Positions 21,355 through 33,624 of a stretch of 64,000 nt of DNA are shown in pieces. Below the pieces are notes generated by a model that saw nothing but the letters and a program-made list of their open reading frames with translations, was not told where the DNA came from and did not search any database. Every line of letters starts with the position of its first letter. Position 1 is the stretch's first letter. A program made the position numbers and the translations under genes. This DNA comes from Deinandra increscens subsp. villosa (Eukaryota > Streptophyta > Magnoliopsida > Asterales > Asteraceae): NCBI GenBank assembly GCA_039602395.1, contig JBCNJP010000012.1, positions 25,300,396 through 25,364,395 of the forward strand. The letters run 5' to 3'.

Positions 21355-23528
21355 TGTCACACCCTGAGAAATGACTTAATGTGGGCATGTGACTGATTTG
21401 GCATCATGGTCATGGTTACGAATGATTGACTTCAAAATGAACATTTAATTAACCATTTGTCTTTCGAAAATATAAGTCTCAAACATTTATTTAAATATTT
21501 AAAACCATGGCAGTGGAAATAAAGTAGTGGTTACATGATAAAGTTTTCAAAAGACAATGTCATGAGAATTATAAACATAACAACCCTAAGGCGTAATGCG
21601 TCTAAATCTCCAAAATGAAATGCATGAACACACGACAGGCAGACCATGATATGATAAGCAGGATTGGAACAGAAAAAAACATAGAGTTGCAGTCTCTAAT
21701 CACATGAGAATTCAAGAATTTAAAAAGTCAACAGAATTGTTGGTAAGTTCACAGGTTTTATGACACTAGAATTGTTGGAAATTATGTTTAAAAATGTTTA
21801 GCCTGTCAAGATATTAGTTTGTTTGACACTGTTGTTGTAAAGATCAATCATGAACCTTGAATTCAAAACTAACTGTTTACTCACTCCTGATGTTCTTCCC
21901 CAAGAATACCGAATGACCAGAATAACAAATGTACCCCTTGACTATAACCATGGAGTCATGAATGGAGCGACCAAGTCAGGGCAGGGTCGTCAACCCAAAT
22001 AGATCTATTCACAAGCTATCGTTTCGAATGAACTAATTAAATTCAATTAATAGTGGGACTTAGGCATATAGCATAAATCAACATGAATACACAAATTTTT
22101 GGGAAATGAAAACAACATGTAAATTAATACTTCTTACAGTTATCATAATATCTGACAAAATTAAATTGAAAGGCATTCATTCAATTCTCCCCCAAGTTAG
22201 AAAACAGAAATGTAAAAGGGGCCGTGAAGACTCACTTGTTTGAAGATGGACTGACATATATGATTGGTTGAACTTAGCCTAGAAAACGTCTACAGGAAAT
22301 GTTATGACGTATTAGGGTTTGGCTATCTTGAGTTAGTGAATACGTCACTCAATGTTTAAGGTTAAGTCTCGACTGTTATTACCCGATGACAGTGATGAAA
22401 ATCCTAGGATATTATTTATTGAGCAAATAAATAATATTGAATTTGATGGAATTTGTTATTTATTTGAATAAATAAATAATAGTTGGATTTTCGGGTATGA
22501 AAAATAAATATTGGATAATATGGATTATTTTTCATTAATCGTTATGAAAATTTATAAATATTTAATTCATTAAATATTTGTAAGGTTTTGAACCCTTTAA
22601 TTTAATAAATAAAAAAATTCATTTTTAAGGTTCGAACGCGCGTGTTATACCGCGCATCATTAAACGGTATAAGGTGCATTTTACGAAAAGAATTTCGATA
22701 TTTGAAAATATGTCTATTTGTATGAAGAAATGTTTCCAAAAATAAAATGAAGTTACATTTTGGTAAAATTAAGTGTCGGTTAGTCCGGTGGTTAGCCGGT
22801 TTCACCAGTTTGACCGTTCTGACACATTTTATGGCTTTATAAATTTCCTTAACACTTAGGATTTGTTAATAGACTTGTTTTAATGTGGTTTAGGGTCTTA
22901 AGTTACCAAGTGTGCCGGTGGGAGTTTAACTTGTAAAATTTGACGTTTTCGAGTTACCGAAAGTTACAGTTTTGGTCCGGTTTACTTCTAAAACATGTTT
23001 TTCAACTTTTGAACCTTAGGAAACATTTTTATATGTCAAAATGAGTATGTTTCATGTTCTGGACCAGATTCAATTCTTATTCAAAAATAAGTTATATTTT
23101 TCGTTGAAAAGTCGTATTACGGTATCCGATTGTTTCGTTTTCAAGTGTATAACTTCCGAATCACTTTCTAAATCTGGAAAATTATCTTGGCAGCCGTAAA
23201 ACATATGTTACAAGTCCTAAGTGGTCATTTGTTGGTCACAAGGATTTTCACTTATTTTTATGAAAATAAATGGTATTTATATCATAAAAACTCCATTTCT
23301 TTGAAATTTCATGAATGAATCTTTAACAATACTCTTAGTGACTCAAAATCTTCTTATGACAAGTTTGGGTTTAGATATAAAGTCAAAATCATGAAGTGCT
23401 TTTACGATTGTAAAAATATATATGTTTCAAGATGACACTCTTATATGACACACAAAATGGAGTGTCATGTTTGTCAATTTTTAACATAATATATATTTCT
23501 TCTAAAGCTTGATTTCCAATCATTAGAT
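21355..23528 (-). repeat. gypsy element B 3' LTR, end portion
   Basis: On the minus strand it ends TCTCAGGGTGTGACA at 21355 and matches 63623-64000. It contains ATCTATTTGGGTTGACGACC (about 21990, minus) and CTGTGAACTTACCAAC (about 21745, minus), blocks shared with other gypsy LTRs here. It is cut at 23528 by the Athila insertion and continues at 35457. Without the insertion the LTR is about 4.24 kb. No genes. Confidence 0.75.
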
Positions 23529-25342
23529 TGATGTGTTGCAAAACACATGGCTTTTCCTTTACGTTTTTGGGTCGTTTTGCGAGTCTTTTGAGTCATTTAA
23601 CGTAGTTTTTTAGTTGTTTGTGATTATTAGTGTCTTAATGTGTGTTTCACGTTAAAATTGTAGTTTTAGTGCAGTTTCCGAGAGAAAACGAGCATTGGAA
23701 ACGAATTGAAGATCAAAAAGAAGAAAAGTGCTGAAAAGTAAGCATTAGGCGTATCGCCTAGTGCTCCTGAAGATGTAAGCGATACACGAGCTTTTGAAAA
23801 GTCAAAGGCGGTGGATTAAGTGTTGACCCGACTAATCTGTCGCGTAGCGGCCTTAGGCGTATCGCCTGCTGATCAAGACTCCTCCAAGCGATACGCTTGG
23901 AGGTTAAAAATCCGGAAACCCTAGTTTTTCAATTATAAATTCAACTTGAAGGTTTCCAGTCGAATAACTTTGCACCCTGCCATAACTTAAAGTCCCTGGA
24001 GACGATTTTGGAACAGGAATTCAAGAGAGGAGCACTTGGAGGCCTTGGATTGAAGCATTCGACAACTAGTCGCTTTCCGGGTTCTTATTTACTTTCAATT
24101 TTGCTCTTATTTTTCATAGATCAGATCATGTTCTTGACTAAATCCACTGTTATTATTATGATCTCAGACATGTTAATTGTTCTTGGCTAGTTTATTGTAC
24201 CACTTAGACCGTTTCGATGACTAGTTAATGCTTTTCGACTTTTTTTGATTATGACGATTGTTTGATGTGTTGGTAATCTATTGCAATTCCTCTGTAATTC
24301 CTCTAATTTTCTGTGATTGTTGCGTTTGCATATTCCAATTAGGGTTTTGATAGTTATTTGGTGTTTGTGTTGCCTACGAATGTCTTTCGGGTCGGGTAAT
24401 GCATCTAAAGGTGTTAGCTTTAGGGTTTTCATCTAAGGAATAGTTTATGAGACGTCCCGAACTAGAACATTGATTGGTAATAGTATCTTGATTGTTATAT
24501 TCTTCCTTGTTTAGAACTTAAAAGGGGATAAACTTGTCAACAAGTTGGGTTGGTTAATTGTCTAGATCAAGATTGTCTCAAAAGGAAGTCCCCTAGATTA
24601 GTTAGTTAATTTGCTAGTTGTGACCTTCATAGTGATTAAAGGTAGCTCCTTTTGCCTTAAGGTGCCTTAGATTAATTTCGCAGGTGGTTAGGGTAATTGA
24701 ATTGGGATATACTTAAAAGGTGAACCAATTGATCGAGCGGTAGACTTATCGGTCAAGATAAACTTAAAAGGTGAACTAACAAATCAGTGAGCATTTTCCA
24801 ACCATTAGGATTCTTATCAGTTATGTCCAGAGAGGATATCAGGGGCTCATAGGTTTTCTTTAGGTTGCATCTTTAGATTCTGAGTTAGTCATAATTGTCA
24901 TAGTTAAGGGAAGTCGTTAGCATTAACTAGGATTCTAGGTCTGGGTGGTATTTTGAATCATATATGGTTTTCGTCTCTAGGTTTTGAGTTGTTGGTTTGC
25001 TTTCCATTTTTAGTAATTTCTATTTTTAGCAGTTTCTATTTTTAGTAAGTTTTAATAATTTAGTTAATTTTAGCTTCGTTAATTTTAGTTAATTTAATTA
25101 GTTAATCACTTTTTCAAATCAAAATCCAAATTTCACCAATTAATGAGTAATATATTTTTCTTAGTTAATTATGTCTTTTTAGTGTCTCTAGGGTTTGACC
25201 TCGGTTTACCGATAGCTATTTTACGTTCGATAGGTTCGCTTGCCTGTTGAGTCGGTCTAGTTTTAGGTTAATTGGGTTTAATTTAGTGTGTCTAGGTATA
25301 GGAGAATTTTGTTTATTTTTATAGATCGATTTTTGCACATCA
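23529..25342 (+). repeat. Athila 5' LTR
   Basis: Runs from TGATGTGTTGC to TTTGCACATCA, 1814 bp. It contains two short GC palindromes of the type GGCG-TAT-CGCC and AAGCG-ATA-CGCTT at about 23747 and 23857-23903, upstream of the TATA box. Confidence 0.95.
23934..23940 (+). promoter_or_regulatory. Athila 5' LTR TATA box
   Basis: TATAAAT about 405 bp into the LTR, conserved at the same place in the 3' LTR as TATAAATA. This leaves a long R-U5 of about 1.4 kb. Confidence 0.55.
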
Positions 25343-25348
25343 AGTTTT

Positions 25349-25366
25349 TGGCGCCGTTGTCTGGGA
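25349..25366 (+). other. Athila primer-binding site, tRNA-Asp type
   Basis: TGGCGCCGTTGTCTGGGA, six bases after the LTR end. It resembles the TGGCGCCGTTGCCGGGGA site characteristic of Athila/Tat elements, with two changes. Confidence 0.9.
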
Positions 25367-25565
25367 CACTTGGCAATAGCCAAATTAACTTTGATTTTTA
25401 AATTAGGATTAATTGTGTGCTTTTTCTTTTTCTTTGTGTGCTTAGTTAATTTAATTTTAATTTTTGCCTTAGGTTTTAATTGTGTCTTCACTTTGTTTTC
25501 TGCCTTATTTTGTGTGCCTTAGTTAAAATAGGTTTAATTTTTTTTCTTGTGTGCTTTTCTAGTTT

Positions 25566-27445
25566 ATGCCCCATACCCGTTCAAAAGGATCGCCTGAATT
25601 TTCTGCTACGGCCGAACCTGTGAGAGATATCCACGAGCGCATACGTGAGCTTCGTGAGAAACTGAGAGTCATTCGCGACAGTAAGGTACACACCCCTAAA
25701 ACCGTCTCTTGTTTACTTTCACCCATTCCATTTCCCGATTTAAATATGGCTGCTAGGCGTACTGTTCATGAAATAGCTAGTGACGAAGTCGTAAACGCTA
25801 GGTTCTGAACACCTTGACCCAAACCATTCAATTCCATGGCCTAGACGAGGAGGACGCACTCTCTCATTTAGCTCGATTTGTGCGTATCTTTGCCACTTTT
25901 GGTCTCAATGGCGTTCAACCAGAAATTGTCTACCTTCGCTTGTTTCCATTTTCGCTTACCGCCCGTGCTGCCCAATGGCTTGAAACCTTGCCCGCTAACT
26001 CAATTGCCACATGGGACGATCTTCAACAAAAATTCCTAAGAAATATCACTCGCCCGCAAAAGCCGCACGTATTAGGGAGCAAATTTACTCATTACGCATG
26101 GACCCCGATGAGCCATACTACCTCGCGTACGAGCGTTTCAACACCCTCCTGAGTAAATGTCTACAACATGGTTTGACTGACTGGGCCTTAATCGAAAAGT
26201 TCTATAACGGTCTTACCTACGAAACGCAAAAACAATTTATTATTTCTGCGGGGGGCCACATGATGGAAAGCTGAGTATAAACGAGTGCAAGAGCCTTTTC
26301 GAGAGTTTTGCCTTAGCCGAGCAGCAGAACCCCAGTGATCGTAGGGCCACTTTAGCTCTAACAAAACCTTCACTTTCTACATCCGGTGGGTTCACCACGT
26401 GAGTTCTGACCCGGTTTCCCAGGCTCAGCTTGATGCACTGCAGAAACAAATCAACGACATTGAACTCCAACAACAGGAGAAATGTGAGTTATGTCGTGGA
26501 GGTCATGACACCATCGATTTCCCCCTTGCCACCCATGAGCAGGTGGATTTCATTTCTAACCGAAACCAGTTCGGCAACTCTTTTCAGTCGGGGTGGAAGA
26601 GCAACCCAAATTCAGGTTGGCGGGGTGGCGCGAACCCTTCGGGTTTTCAATCACGTCAAAACCAGGATGGCGGGGGTGATGCAGGGTCAAGTATGAAGAA
26701 GATTGAGGAGATGTTGGCTGCACAAATGCATGTGCTAAATCAGATCGTGAATCGAGATCAGGAGACGCAACAGAAGTTGAAGGAACACGACACACTCTTT
26801 AGGAACTAACAGTCGGCCTTTCTAGATTTACAGCGGTCCATAGGTGACATAGAAAAACAGGTTTCTGAGTTAGTGAATAAGGGGGGATCCTTTTCTGGTA
26901 GTACACAAACCAACCCTAGTGCGACCCTTAAGGCAGTGACTACATGTAGTGGCAGAGGCGGACACCAAGGCCCATCGGCGGAGGAGGAAGAGCCGGTGGA
27001 TGAGAAGATAGAGGTGGAGACTCCGGATGGAAGGGCACACCTGAGGCTAGTCCCAACAAGTACAGTGCCAACCTCCGAGTCTCCTCCACCTAAGGCAGCA
27101 GAGAAGAAGAAGAAAAAGTTTGAGCCGAAGGAGATAACCGCTGAGGATTTGAGGCGAGTCCCCTACCCTGCCCGTCTCATCCAACAGAAGTATGTGAGAG
27201 AGTATGGTCAGTTCCTTGACATGTTCAAACAACTCAAAATCAATCTTCCGTTCGTTGAGGCGCTCCAGCTAATGCCCAAATATGCTAAATTCTTAAAGGA
27301 TCTCTTATCAAACAAGAAAAATCTGGAGACGCTCTCGACCGTTACTCTCGATGAGAGATGTTCCGCGGTGGTCCAGAACAAGCTACCAGAGAAACTGACT
27401 GATCTGGGCATCTTCACGATCCCGTGTTTGTTAGCTCGACTGTGA
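25566..27445 (+). pseudogene. Athila gag
   Basis: Start at ATG 25566 (MPHTRSKGSPEF). A stop at 25806 follows, then the capsid core: QFHGLDEEDALSHLARFV, LRLFPFSLTARAAQWL and ATWDDLQQKFL (25829-26040). A frameshift near 26050 leads to EPYYLAYERFNTLLSKC and YNGLTYETQ, then further stops (26275-26398). The C-terminal part (26399-27445) has one TAA at 26807. It contains CELCRGGHDT (a partial knuckle), a Gly/Asn-rich stretch, a Lys-rich run, and the Athila gag end with PYPARLIQQK and FVEALQLMPKYAKFLKDL. The capsid protein would package element RNA. Confidence 0.9.
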
Positions 27446-27758
27446 ACCACGCGTTGGCGGATCTAGGCGCTAGCATCAGTTTGATGCCCTATTCGATTTA
27501 TGAGAAGCTAGGCCTAGGAGATCTGACCCCTACACGCATGAGCATCTCCTTAGCGGATCGGTCCGTTAAATATCCACGGGGAGTTGTGGAAAACTTGTTG
27601 GTGAAGGTTGATAGATTTTTTTCCCCGTGGAGTTTGTGATCATGGACATGGAGGTAAATGAAAAATGTCCACTCATCCTAGGACGCCCCTTTATGCGCAC
27701 CGCCAAGGCATTGATCGATGTTTATGACAGGAAGATTACACTTCGTGTAGGGGATTAG
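27424..27758 (+). pseudogene. Athila protease
   Basis: Frame-shifted against gag. It contains ALADLGASISLMPYSIYEKL, where DLGA is the usual Athila form of the aspartic-protease active site, and the flap-side block CPLILGRPFMRTAKALIDV (about 27655-27720), ending at a TAG at 27756. A one-base change in the T-run at about 27615 shifts the frame between the two parts. It would cleave the gag-pol polyprotein. Confidence 0.88.
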
Positions 27759-27776
27759 ACGATCACATTCGATATC

Positions 27777-29080
27777 ATGCAGTCCATAAAATATTCCGTA
27801 GGTCAGGAGGATTTCGTCTACTTCATTGATACTTTCATTTCTCCTATGGATCGGTGCCTAGACTACATTTGTGGAGCAGATTTGGTTAGGAGTGAGAGTG
27901 AGACCCCGTTAAGTGAGAACCGGGAGGTCGATGATGAGGCTCACCAGGAGCATGTCTCGACTGAGGGAGTAGAGGAGTGCTCTGAGGTTTTTAAGGTTAG
28001 TGGAGTTGAGGAATTAAGAGAGAAACCGTCTTTAGATGAATCCCCAGTCTTAGGGCTTAAGGAGTTACCGTCCCATTTAGAGTACCCATTCTTAGAGGGT
28101 GAGTCTCGTTTGCACGTCATCATTTCTGCCACTTTGACGGAGGAGGAGAAGAAGAAGTTGATACAAGTTCTGCGAGCGCACAAGCAGGCGATTGCGTGGA
28201 GATTTTCGGATATCTAGGGTATAAGCCCTTTGTTTTGCACCCATCGCATACTCATGGAGGATGAGTATAAACCTGTTATCCAATCTTAGAGGCGCTTGAA
28301 TCCAAACATGAAGGAGGTTTTAAAGAAAGAAGTTTTCAAGCTACTAGATGCGGGATTGATTTATCCGATTTCCGATTCTACATGGGTTAGCCCGGTCCAG
28401 GTAGTTCCGAAGAAGGGGGTATGACGGTTTTGATGAATGAGAAACATGAGTTGATACCGAGTAGGACCCTCACAGGATGGAGAGTGTGTATAGATTAACG
28501 TAAGCTTAACGATTCCACTAGGAAAGACCACTTCCCATTACCCTTTATCGATCAGATGTTGGAGCGTTTGTCGGGTCAGCAGTACTACTTTTTTCTTGAT
28601 GGATTTTCCGGTTATTTCCAGATTCCTATTGCACCCAAGGATCAGGAGAAAACCACCTTCACATGCCCGTACGATACATTCGCGTATCGTCGTATGCCAT
28701 TCGGGTTATGTAACGCTCCAGCCACATTTCAGAGGTGTATGGTGGCCATTTTCCAGGAGATGATCGAGATTTCCATGTAGGTGTTTATGGACGATTTTTC
28801 TGTTTTTGGGAGTTCTTTCGATCAGTGTTTAGGTAATTTGGAGAGGATGTTAGCTAGGTGCATAGAGACCAAATTGATGCTGAATTGGGAGAAATGTCAT
28901 TTCATGGTCACTGAGGGGATAGTTTTAGGTCATAAGATTTCTCGTGCAGGTATTGAGGTTGATAGAGCTAAGATTGAGACGATTAGCAAACTTCCACCAC
29001 CCACTAGTGTCAAATCTGTTCGGAGTTTCTTAGGTTACGCAGGGTTCTACCGTAGGTTCATTAAGGATTTTTCCAAAATC
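27777..29080 (+). pseudogene. Athila linker and reverse transcriptase
   Basis: An acidic linker (27777-28060) is followed by the RT N-terminus (AHKQAIAWRFSDI, CTHRILMEDEYKPV). The RT blocks are VSPVQVVPKKG, TGWRVCID, LDGFSGYFQIPIAP (first catalytic Asp), YRRMPFGLCNAPATFQRCM and the catalytic FMDDFSVFG (about 28784-28810). Stops occur at about 28216, 28288, 28497 and 28778, the last directly before the FMDD block. A one-base frameshift lies near 28420. It would copy element RNA in particles. Not functional as it stands. Confidence 0.92.
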
Positions 29081-29600
29081 ACTAGACCCATGACCCGTCT
29101 TTTAGAGAAGGATGTTGTTTTTGAGTTTGATGAGAGTTGTTTGAAGGCGTTTGAGTTACTGAAAGAGAGGTTAGTGAGTGTGCCTATTCTGATAGCCCCT
29201 AATTGGAGTTTACCGTTTGAGCTTATGTGCGACGCTAGTGACTTTGCGGTAGGGGCAGTTTTAGGACATGTAGGGACAAACACTTCCATCCCATTTACTA
29301 CGCAAGTAAGACTTTAGACAACGCTCAGGAAAATTACACGACCACAGAAAAGGAGCTTCTCGTTGTTGTTTACGCATTCGACAAATTCCGTTCTTACCCC
29401 GTTCTGTCCAAAACCATCGTTTACACCGACCATGCTGCATTGCGATACTTGTTCGTGAAGAAGGACGCGAAACCTCGTCTGATTAGGTGGATTTTTTTGT
29501 TGTCTGAGTTTGATATAGAGATTAGGGATAAGAAGGGGGCGGAGAATGTAGCGGTCGACCACTTGTCGCGCCTTGAGGATCCCAAGAGAGAGAGAAGTTG
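29081..29600 (+). pseudogene. Athila RNase H
   Basis: LMCDASDFAVGAVLG (catalytic Asp, about 29224-29265), then a frameshift near 29295 and NYTTTEKELLVVVYAFDKF, VYTDHAALRYLF and DHLSRLEDPK. The order and spacing are normal for Ty3/gypsy. It joins integrase after another frame change near 29595. Confidence 0.9.
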
Positions 29601-30986
29601 AGGGAAGAGAGCATAGGAGATACATTTCCTTTAGAGAGTGCGATGGTTGTTAGTGAGGAGTTCGTAGGAGTCACGAGTGCTGAGGAACAGAGCATGCCAT
29701 GGTTTTTTGATATAGCTAAATATTTGGTTCATGGTACGATCTTGGATGATTTGACGTCCCAACAGAGGAGGAAATTTCTTAACGATTCTAAATATTATAT
29801 TTGGCATAGTCCCTATTTGTTTCGGATTGGGATAGATGGTTCTTTTAGGAGATGTGTGAGTTGTGAGGAGGGATTAGAGATTCTTAAGCATTGTCATGAG
29901 GGTTTAGTAGGTGGACATTTCGGGCCTTCTTATTCGGCTAAGAAAGTGTTAGATTCAGGTTTTTATTGGCCGACATTTTTTAAGGATGCTCATGAGTTGG
30001 TTAGGAAGTGTGATGCGTGTCAGAGAGAAAGTAACATCTCATTCCGGAATGAGATGCCCCAACACCCTATCCAAGGAGTTGAAGTGTTTGATATTTGGGG
30101 CATTGATTTCATGGGCCCATTCCCCACATCCTGGGGGAATCGGTACATCCTCGTTGCAATTGACTATGTCTCTAAGTGGGTTGAGGCTCAAGCCTTGCCT
30201 ACTAATGATGCACGAGTGGTAGTGAGATTTTTTAGGACACTGTTTAGTAGGTTTGGAACCCCTAATGTGTTGATTAGTGATAGGGGCACACATTTTTGCA
30301 ATGCTCAAATGGAGAAGGTGTTAGCTAGATATGGAGTGAATCATAGGACATCGACCGCTTATCATCCACAACCGAGCGGTCAAGTAGAGAATGCTAACAG
30401 AGGGGTGAAGAGGATTTTGGAGAAAACTGTTGGAAGCAATCGTAAGGATTGGTCCTATAAGTTAGATGACGTGTTATGGGCTTTTCGTACTGCTTTTAAA
30501 ACACCCATAGGAACCACGCCTTTTATGATGGTTTATGGGAAAACGTGTCATTTTTCGGTTGAGTTGGAACACAAAGCGTATTGGGCTATTCGATCGATCA
30601 ATCTTGATTTAGCCAAGGCGGCTAAGAGCCGGTTTCTCCAGATTCATGAGGTAGAAGAGCTTAGGAATGAAGCGTATGAGAGGTCCCAGGGTTATAAGGA
30701 ACGCACAAAGGCGTTACATGATAGTAAGTTGAGAGGTAGGAAAGAGTTTAAGTGTGGGGATAGATTTTTGCTATACGATTCACGTCTTAGGCTTTTTCCA
30801 GGTAAGTTGAAATCCCGGTGGAGAGGACCTTATGTTGTTAAGCAGGTGTTCCCGTATGGAACGGTTCAGTTAGAGTCGGATAGTGGAGTTTGGAAAGTGA
30901 ACGGTCATAGATTGAAGCACTATATAGGAGGACCGGTTGAGACGGATGAGGAGAACTTGGTTCTCCACAACATTGATGGAGAATGA
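29598..30986 (+). CDS. Athila integrase, intact 462-codon frame
   Basis: The longest intact pol segment of the element. Zinc-binding HHCC: HCHEGLVGGHF and CDACQRES (residues about 97-145). Catalytic core: first Asp in WGIDFMGPFP (about 172), second Asp in LISDRGTHFCN (about 230), Glu in QPSGQVENANRG (about 267). A C-terminal DNA-binding part follows, with GPYVVKQVFPYGTVQLES and VNGHRLKHYIGG. No chromodomain is present, as expected for Athila. In the intact element integrase would be cleaved from the polyprotein, so this ATG is simply the first in the open stretch. It inserts element cDNA into chromosomes. The upstream domains are broken, so expression is unlikely. Confidence 0.92.
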   Translation: MREESIGDTFPLESAMVVSEEFVGVTSAEEQSMPWFFDIAKYLVHGTILDDLTSQQRRKFLNDSKYYIWHSPYLFRIGIDGSFRRCVSCEEGLEILKHCHEGLVGGHFGPSYSAKKVLDSGFYWPTFFKDAHELVRKCDACQRESNISFRNEMPQHPIQGVEVFDIWGIDFMGPFPTSWGNRYILVAIDYVSKWVEAQALPTNDARVVVRFFRTLFSRFGTPNVLISDRGTHFCNAQMEKVLARYGVNHRTSTAYHPQPSGQVENANRGVKRILEKTVGSNRKDWSYKLDDVLWAFRTAFKTPIGTTPFMMVYGKTCHFSVELEHKAYWAIRSINLDLAKAAKSRFLQIHEVEELRNEAYERSQGYKERTKALHDSKLRGRKEFKCGDRFLLYDSRLRLFPGKLKSRWRGPYVVKQVFPYGTVQLESDSGVWKVNGHRLKHYIGGPVETDEENLVLHNIDGE

Positions 30987-31318
30987 GTGAAGGAGGTAAG
31001 TACTCGGTGAAAATCCGAGTTGTAGAGTTAGTATAGTAGTTGCATGATTGTTTTTGTTTAGTTTCGTGTGGTTGTGCTTTTTGTTTTTCGTGTTTTTTTC
31101 ATGTTTTTTGGTTTGTTGCGTTTGTTTGTTTGTTTGATGTTTCAGGGAATTGAAGATTGCTGGAAGCGCGAATTCATACGGAATTGGAGTCCCAGGTATG
31201 TCTTGGTTAGTATTAAATTGTAGGACTTGAAAAACCAGGGTGATGAGAACTTTTGAAAACATCGAAAAATTGACTAAGTATGGAAAATCTCAAAAAATTC
31301 CCTGGAAATATCGTTCCA

Positions 31319-31440
31319 AGCGTATCGCCTGGGTTGGGCCTTTCTCTAGGCAATACGCTTGGGGGAGGGGGTCATAAAGCCGGACAAGGCTTGCAAGCGT
31401 ATCGCTTGCTACTCCTTGTCCTACAAGCGATACGCTTAGG
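31319..31440. repeat. GC palindromes repeated from the Athila LTR
   Basis: AAGCG-TAT-CGCCT, AGGCAATACGCTT, CAAGCG-TAT-CGCTTG and AAGCG-ATA-CGCTT occur within 120 bp, matching the motif seen twice in each LTR. See findings. Confidence 0.75.
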
Positions 31441-31479
31441 GACCAGGCGGCGAGAAAAAAAATATCTCCTTTAAAAACC

Positions 31480-31936
31480 CCCGTCGGTCTCATTTTCCTC
31501 TTTTCAAACCCTAATCTCTAACATCCGCCCCCTCTTTAACCACTCACCACCGCCTCTCCGCTACACAAACCACCGGTCGCCGCCCCTTCCGTAACCACCT
31601 CTAGCACCACCTCACATCACCCAACACCTCACAACCATCCTCCAATCCTATCGCCGCCCTCCACCACCGCCAAGAACCTTCCAACTTCACCGACAACCAC
31701 TTTCCGCCTCAGCCCTTACCCATCTCTGATTACCCTAGCCGCTGCCCACCTTCCACTTCACCTACCACCATCTACCGTCGCTCACCTCCCTATAACCTCT
31801 GCTACCACCGTTGTCCTTCACCCATCTCCGGTTAGTCGCCGCCACTGAAGGAGCTCCAGTGAGAGCTGTTGCCAACCAGACCGCCACTGTCGCTTTATTT
31901 CATTTCTTTTTAGCATCTCGCGATTCCAGGTACTGT
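31480..31936 (+). other. 5'UTR-like C-rich segment with splice-donor-like end
   Basis: A TTTAAAAA stretch, then a pyrimidine patch, AAACCCTAATCTCTAAC, and about 350 bp rich in CACC/CCGCC, ending CGATTCCAG|GTACTG followed by T-rich DNA. It looks like a plant 5' UTR joined to an intron start. It lies between pol and the 3' LTR, where Athila relatives may carry an env-like gene, but no such ORF is present. Confidence 0.4.
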
Positions 31937-33609
31937 TTTCTTGTTTCCCTGTTGTATTTTGTTCTAGTTTCTTTTACTGAAGTTGCATTTGGATGATTAT
32001 TTGTTAGAATTTAGTTTTTCTTGATGCTGAGTATGATTATGTGATTAATTTTAAGTGGTTTTGTTGGTTTGGGATAAAATTGGTTTGCAATTGATGTTAA
32101 TTTGATGCAAATTCATTGAGGTTAGCAAACAATTGACAGGAGTTCGGGTTGTTAGATGAACAAGGGTTGTGCTTGTATTTACATGCCTTAGTGAGTTATT
32201 TGATATTGATAGCATCTTCATCTGGGGTTGTTAATTGGATGTGTTTTATGCATTAATTGGAGTTTGGGATGTTCAAATTGTTTCCTAATTTGTGTTGTTT
32301 ATTTGATGTGGGTCGGGTATTGGTTGGGCTTTGTTTGTAATATCATGTTTATTCTATGAATTCTGCTTTATTGATATAGATATTGGTTTATCATTGGATC
32401 GGGATGGTTGAAACTGGAATTCAATCAGGGGAGTCTGTTCCATTTTAGTGTTCTTTTATTTTTAAGTCTTTTTTCTTTTGCATTTATTTTAGTTTCTTCT
32501 ATTTCATTTTTTCTTTTATTTGTTTATGTCGTTGTTTCTCGGTTCACATTAGGGACAATGTGAGTTTCAAGTGTGGGGATGGGGGACTACGTGTCGTGTC
32601 TCGTTAGTCGAGTCAGTTTTAGTGTGTTTGTCTAAAGTCTAAGTCTAGTTGAAAACAAAAAAAAAATTCATAATAATAAATTTGAAAAAAAAAATTGAAA
32701 AATATGTTTCTGATTAAATCTGCAGTTTATGATGGAAGATTATAGGTAAAACCGAGGATTGGTTGTCTGATTAAGGGCTTAAATGATAAATATAATTAAA
32801 AGTTGAAAGCATTGCTGGTTAGTGATGTATTGGTAGGCCCAACTAACTTAGTAAAGCTTAATTATCCCATTGTGTTTAGTGTTGTATAAATATGTAAGTA
32901 ATCAGTCTGTTAGTGGGTTCCCATTTTAGGGGTGATAGGAATACTGAAACTGATGATTAGGAGGAAACAGACCACTTTAGGCTAGAATGTCCTTAGAATA
33001 GCCTGGCACACCAATGCGGTGGCGCCCCTTTTTTTCCATCATGAGCATATTAGTTAATAAATTGGTTAATACTTTTAGAATGAAGGGGCAAAATGCTCAT
33101 GTTCAAACTAAGGATAGTATCCCGTGGTGAGTGCCTCTGATGATGTTCTGGATCTCGTGGGCAAAATACTCATGTACGATTTTGGGGATAGCATCTAAAA
33201 AAGAGTACCTTTGATGATGTTCATTGGTAATCTTAGTTAAATTGACCAATTATAAAAAAATATGTGAAAAAAGAAAAAGGAAAAAAATATAGTAGTTTAG
33301 AGAATAAATGCTCAAGGTTTCACATTCCATCCAATTCCCTTTATTTGGACTGAAGAGGATTTGGGATTAGGTTGAACTTGATGTTTCTAGAGTGGGACAC
33401 ATAGGCGGACTGAAATGTATTCGGTAAAGTATAAACACCTTGTGGGTTCAAAAGTTGGTGGTTGGGTTTAATCGGATCGAAATACCGATAATCGCTACCG
33501 GAATGTAAGTAGGCTAATTGAATTGAAATTGATGAAATTGAAAAGGTTGGAAGCCAATTACTCAGGTTATGATTCCATTTGTAGGTTTTTTCGGGGACGA
33601 AAAAAGGTT
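31937..33609 (+). other. Athila non-coding 3' internal region
   Basis: No coding domain. It includes ACATTAGGGACAATGTGAG followed by TTCAAGTGTGGGGATGG (32546-32585), a sequence typical of this part of Athila elements, and two diverged copies of a CAAAATGCTCATGT/CAAAATACTCATGT block (about 33088 and 33163). Confidence 0.6.
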
Positions 33610-33620
33610 AAGTGGGGGGA
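33610..33620 (+). other. Athila polypurine tract
   Basis: AAGTGGGGGGA, four bases before the 3' LTR start. Confidence 0.85.
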
Positions 33621-33624
33621 TATT

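Noticed and set aside
22602..22805. Small frame in element B LTR
   Set aside because: Within LTR sequence, no motif, not preserved elsewhere.
31811..31996. Env-like protein of Athila
   Set aside because: Only 61 codons, with no signal peptide, membrane-anchor pair or similarity; it straddles the likely splice donor.
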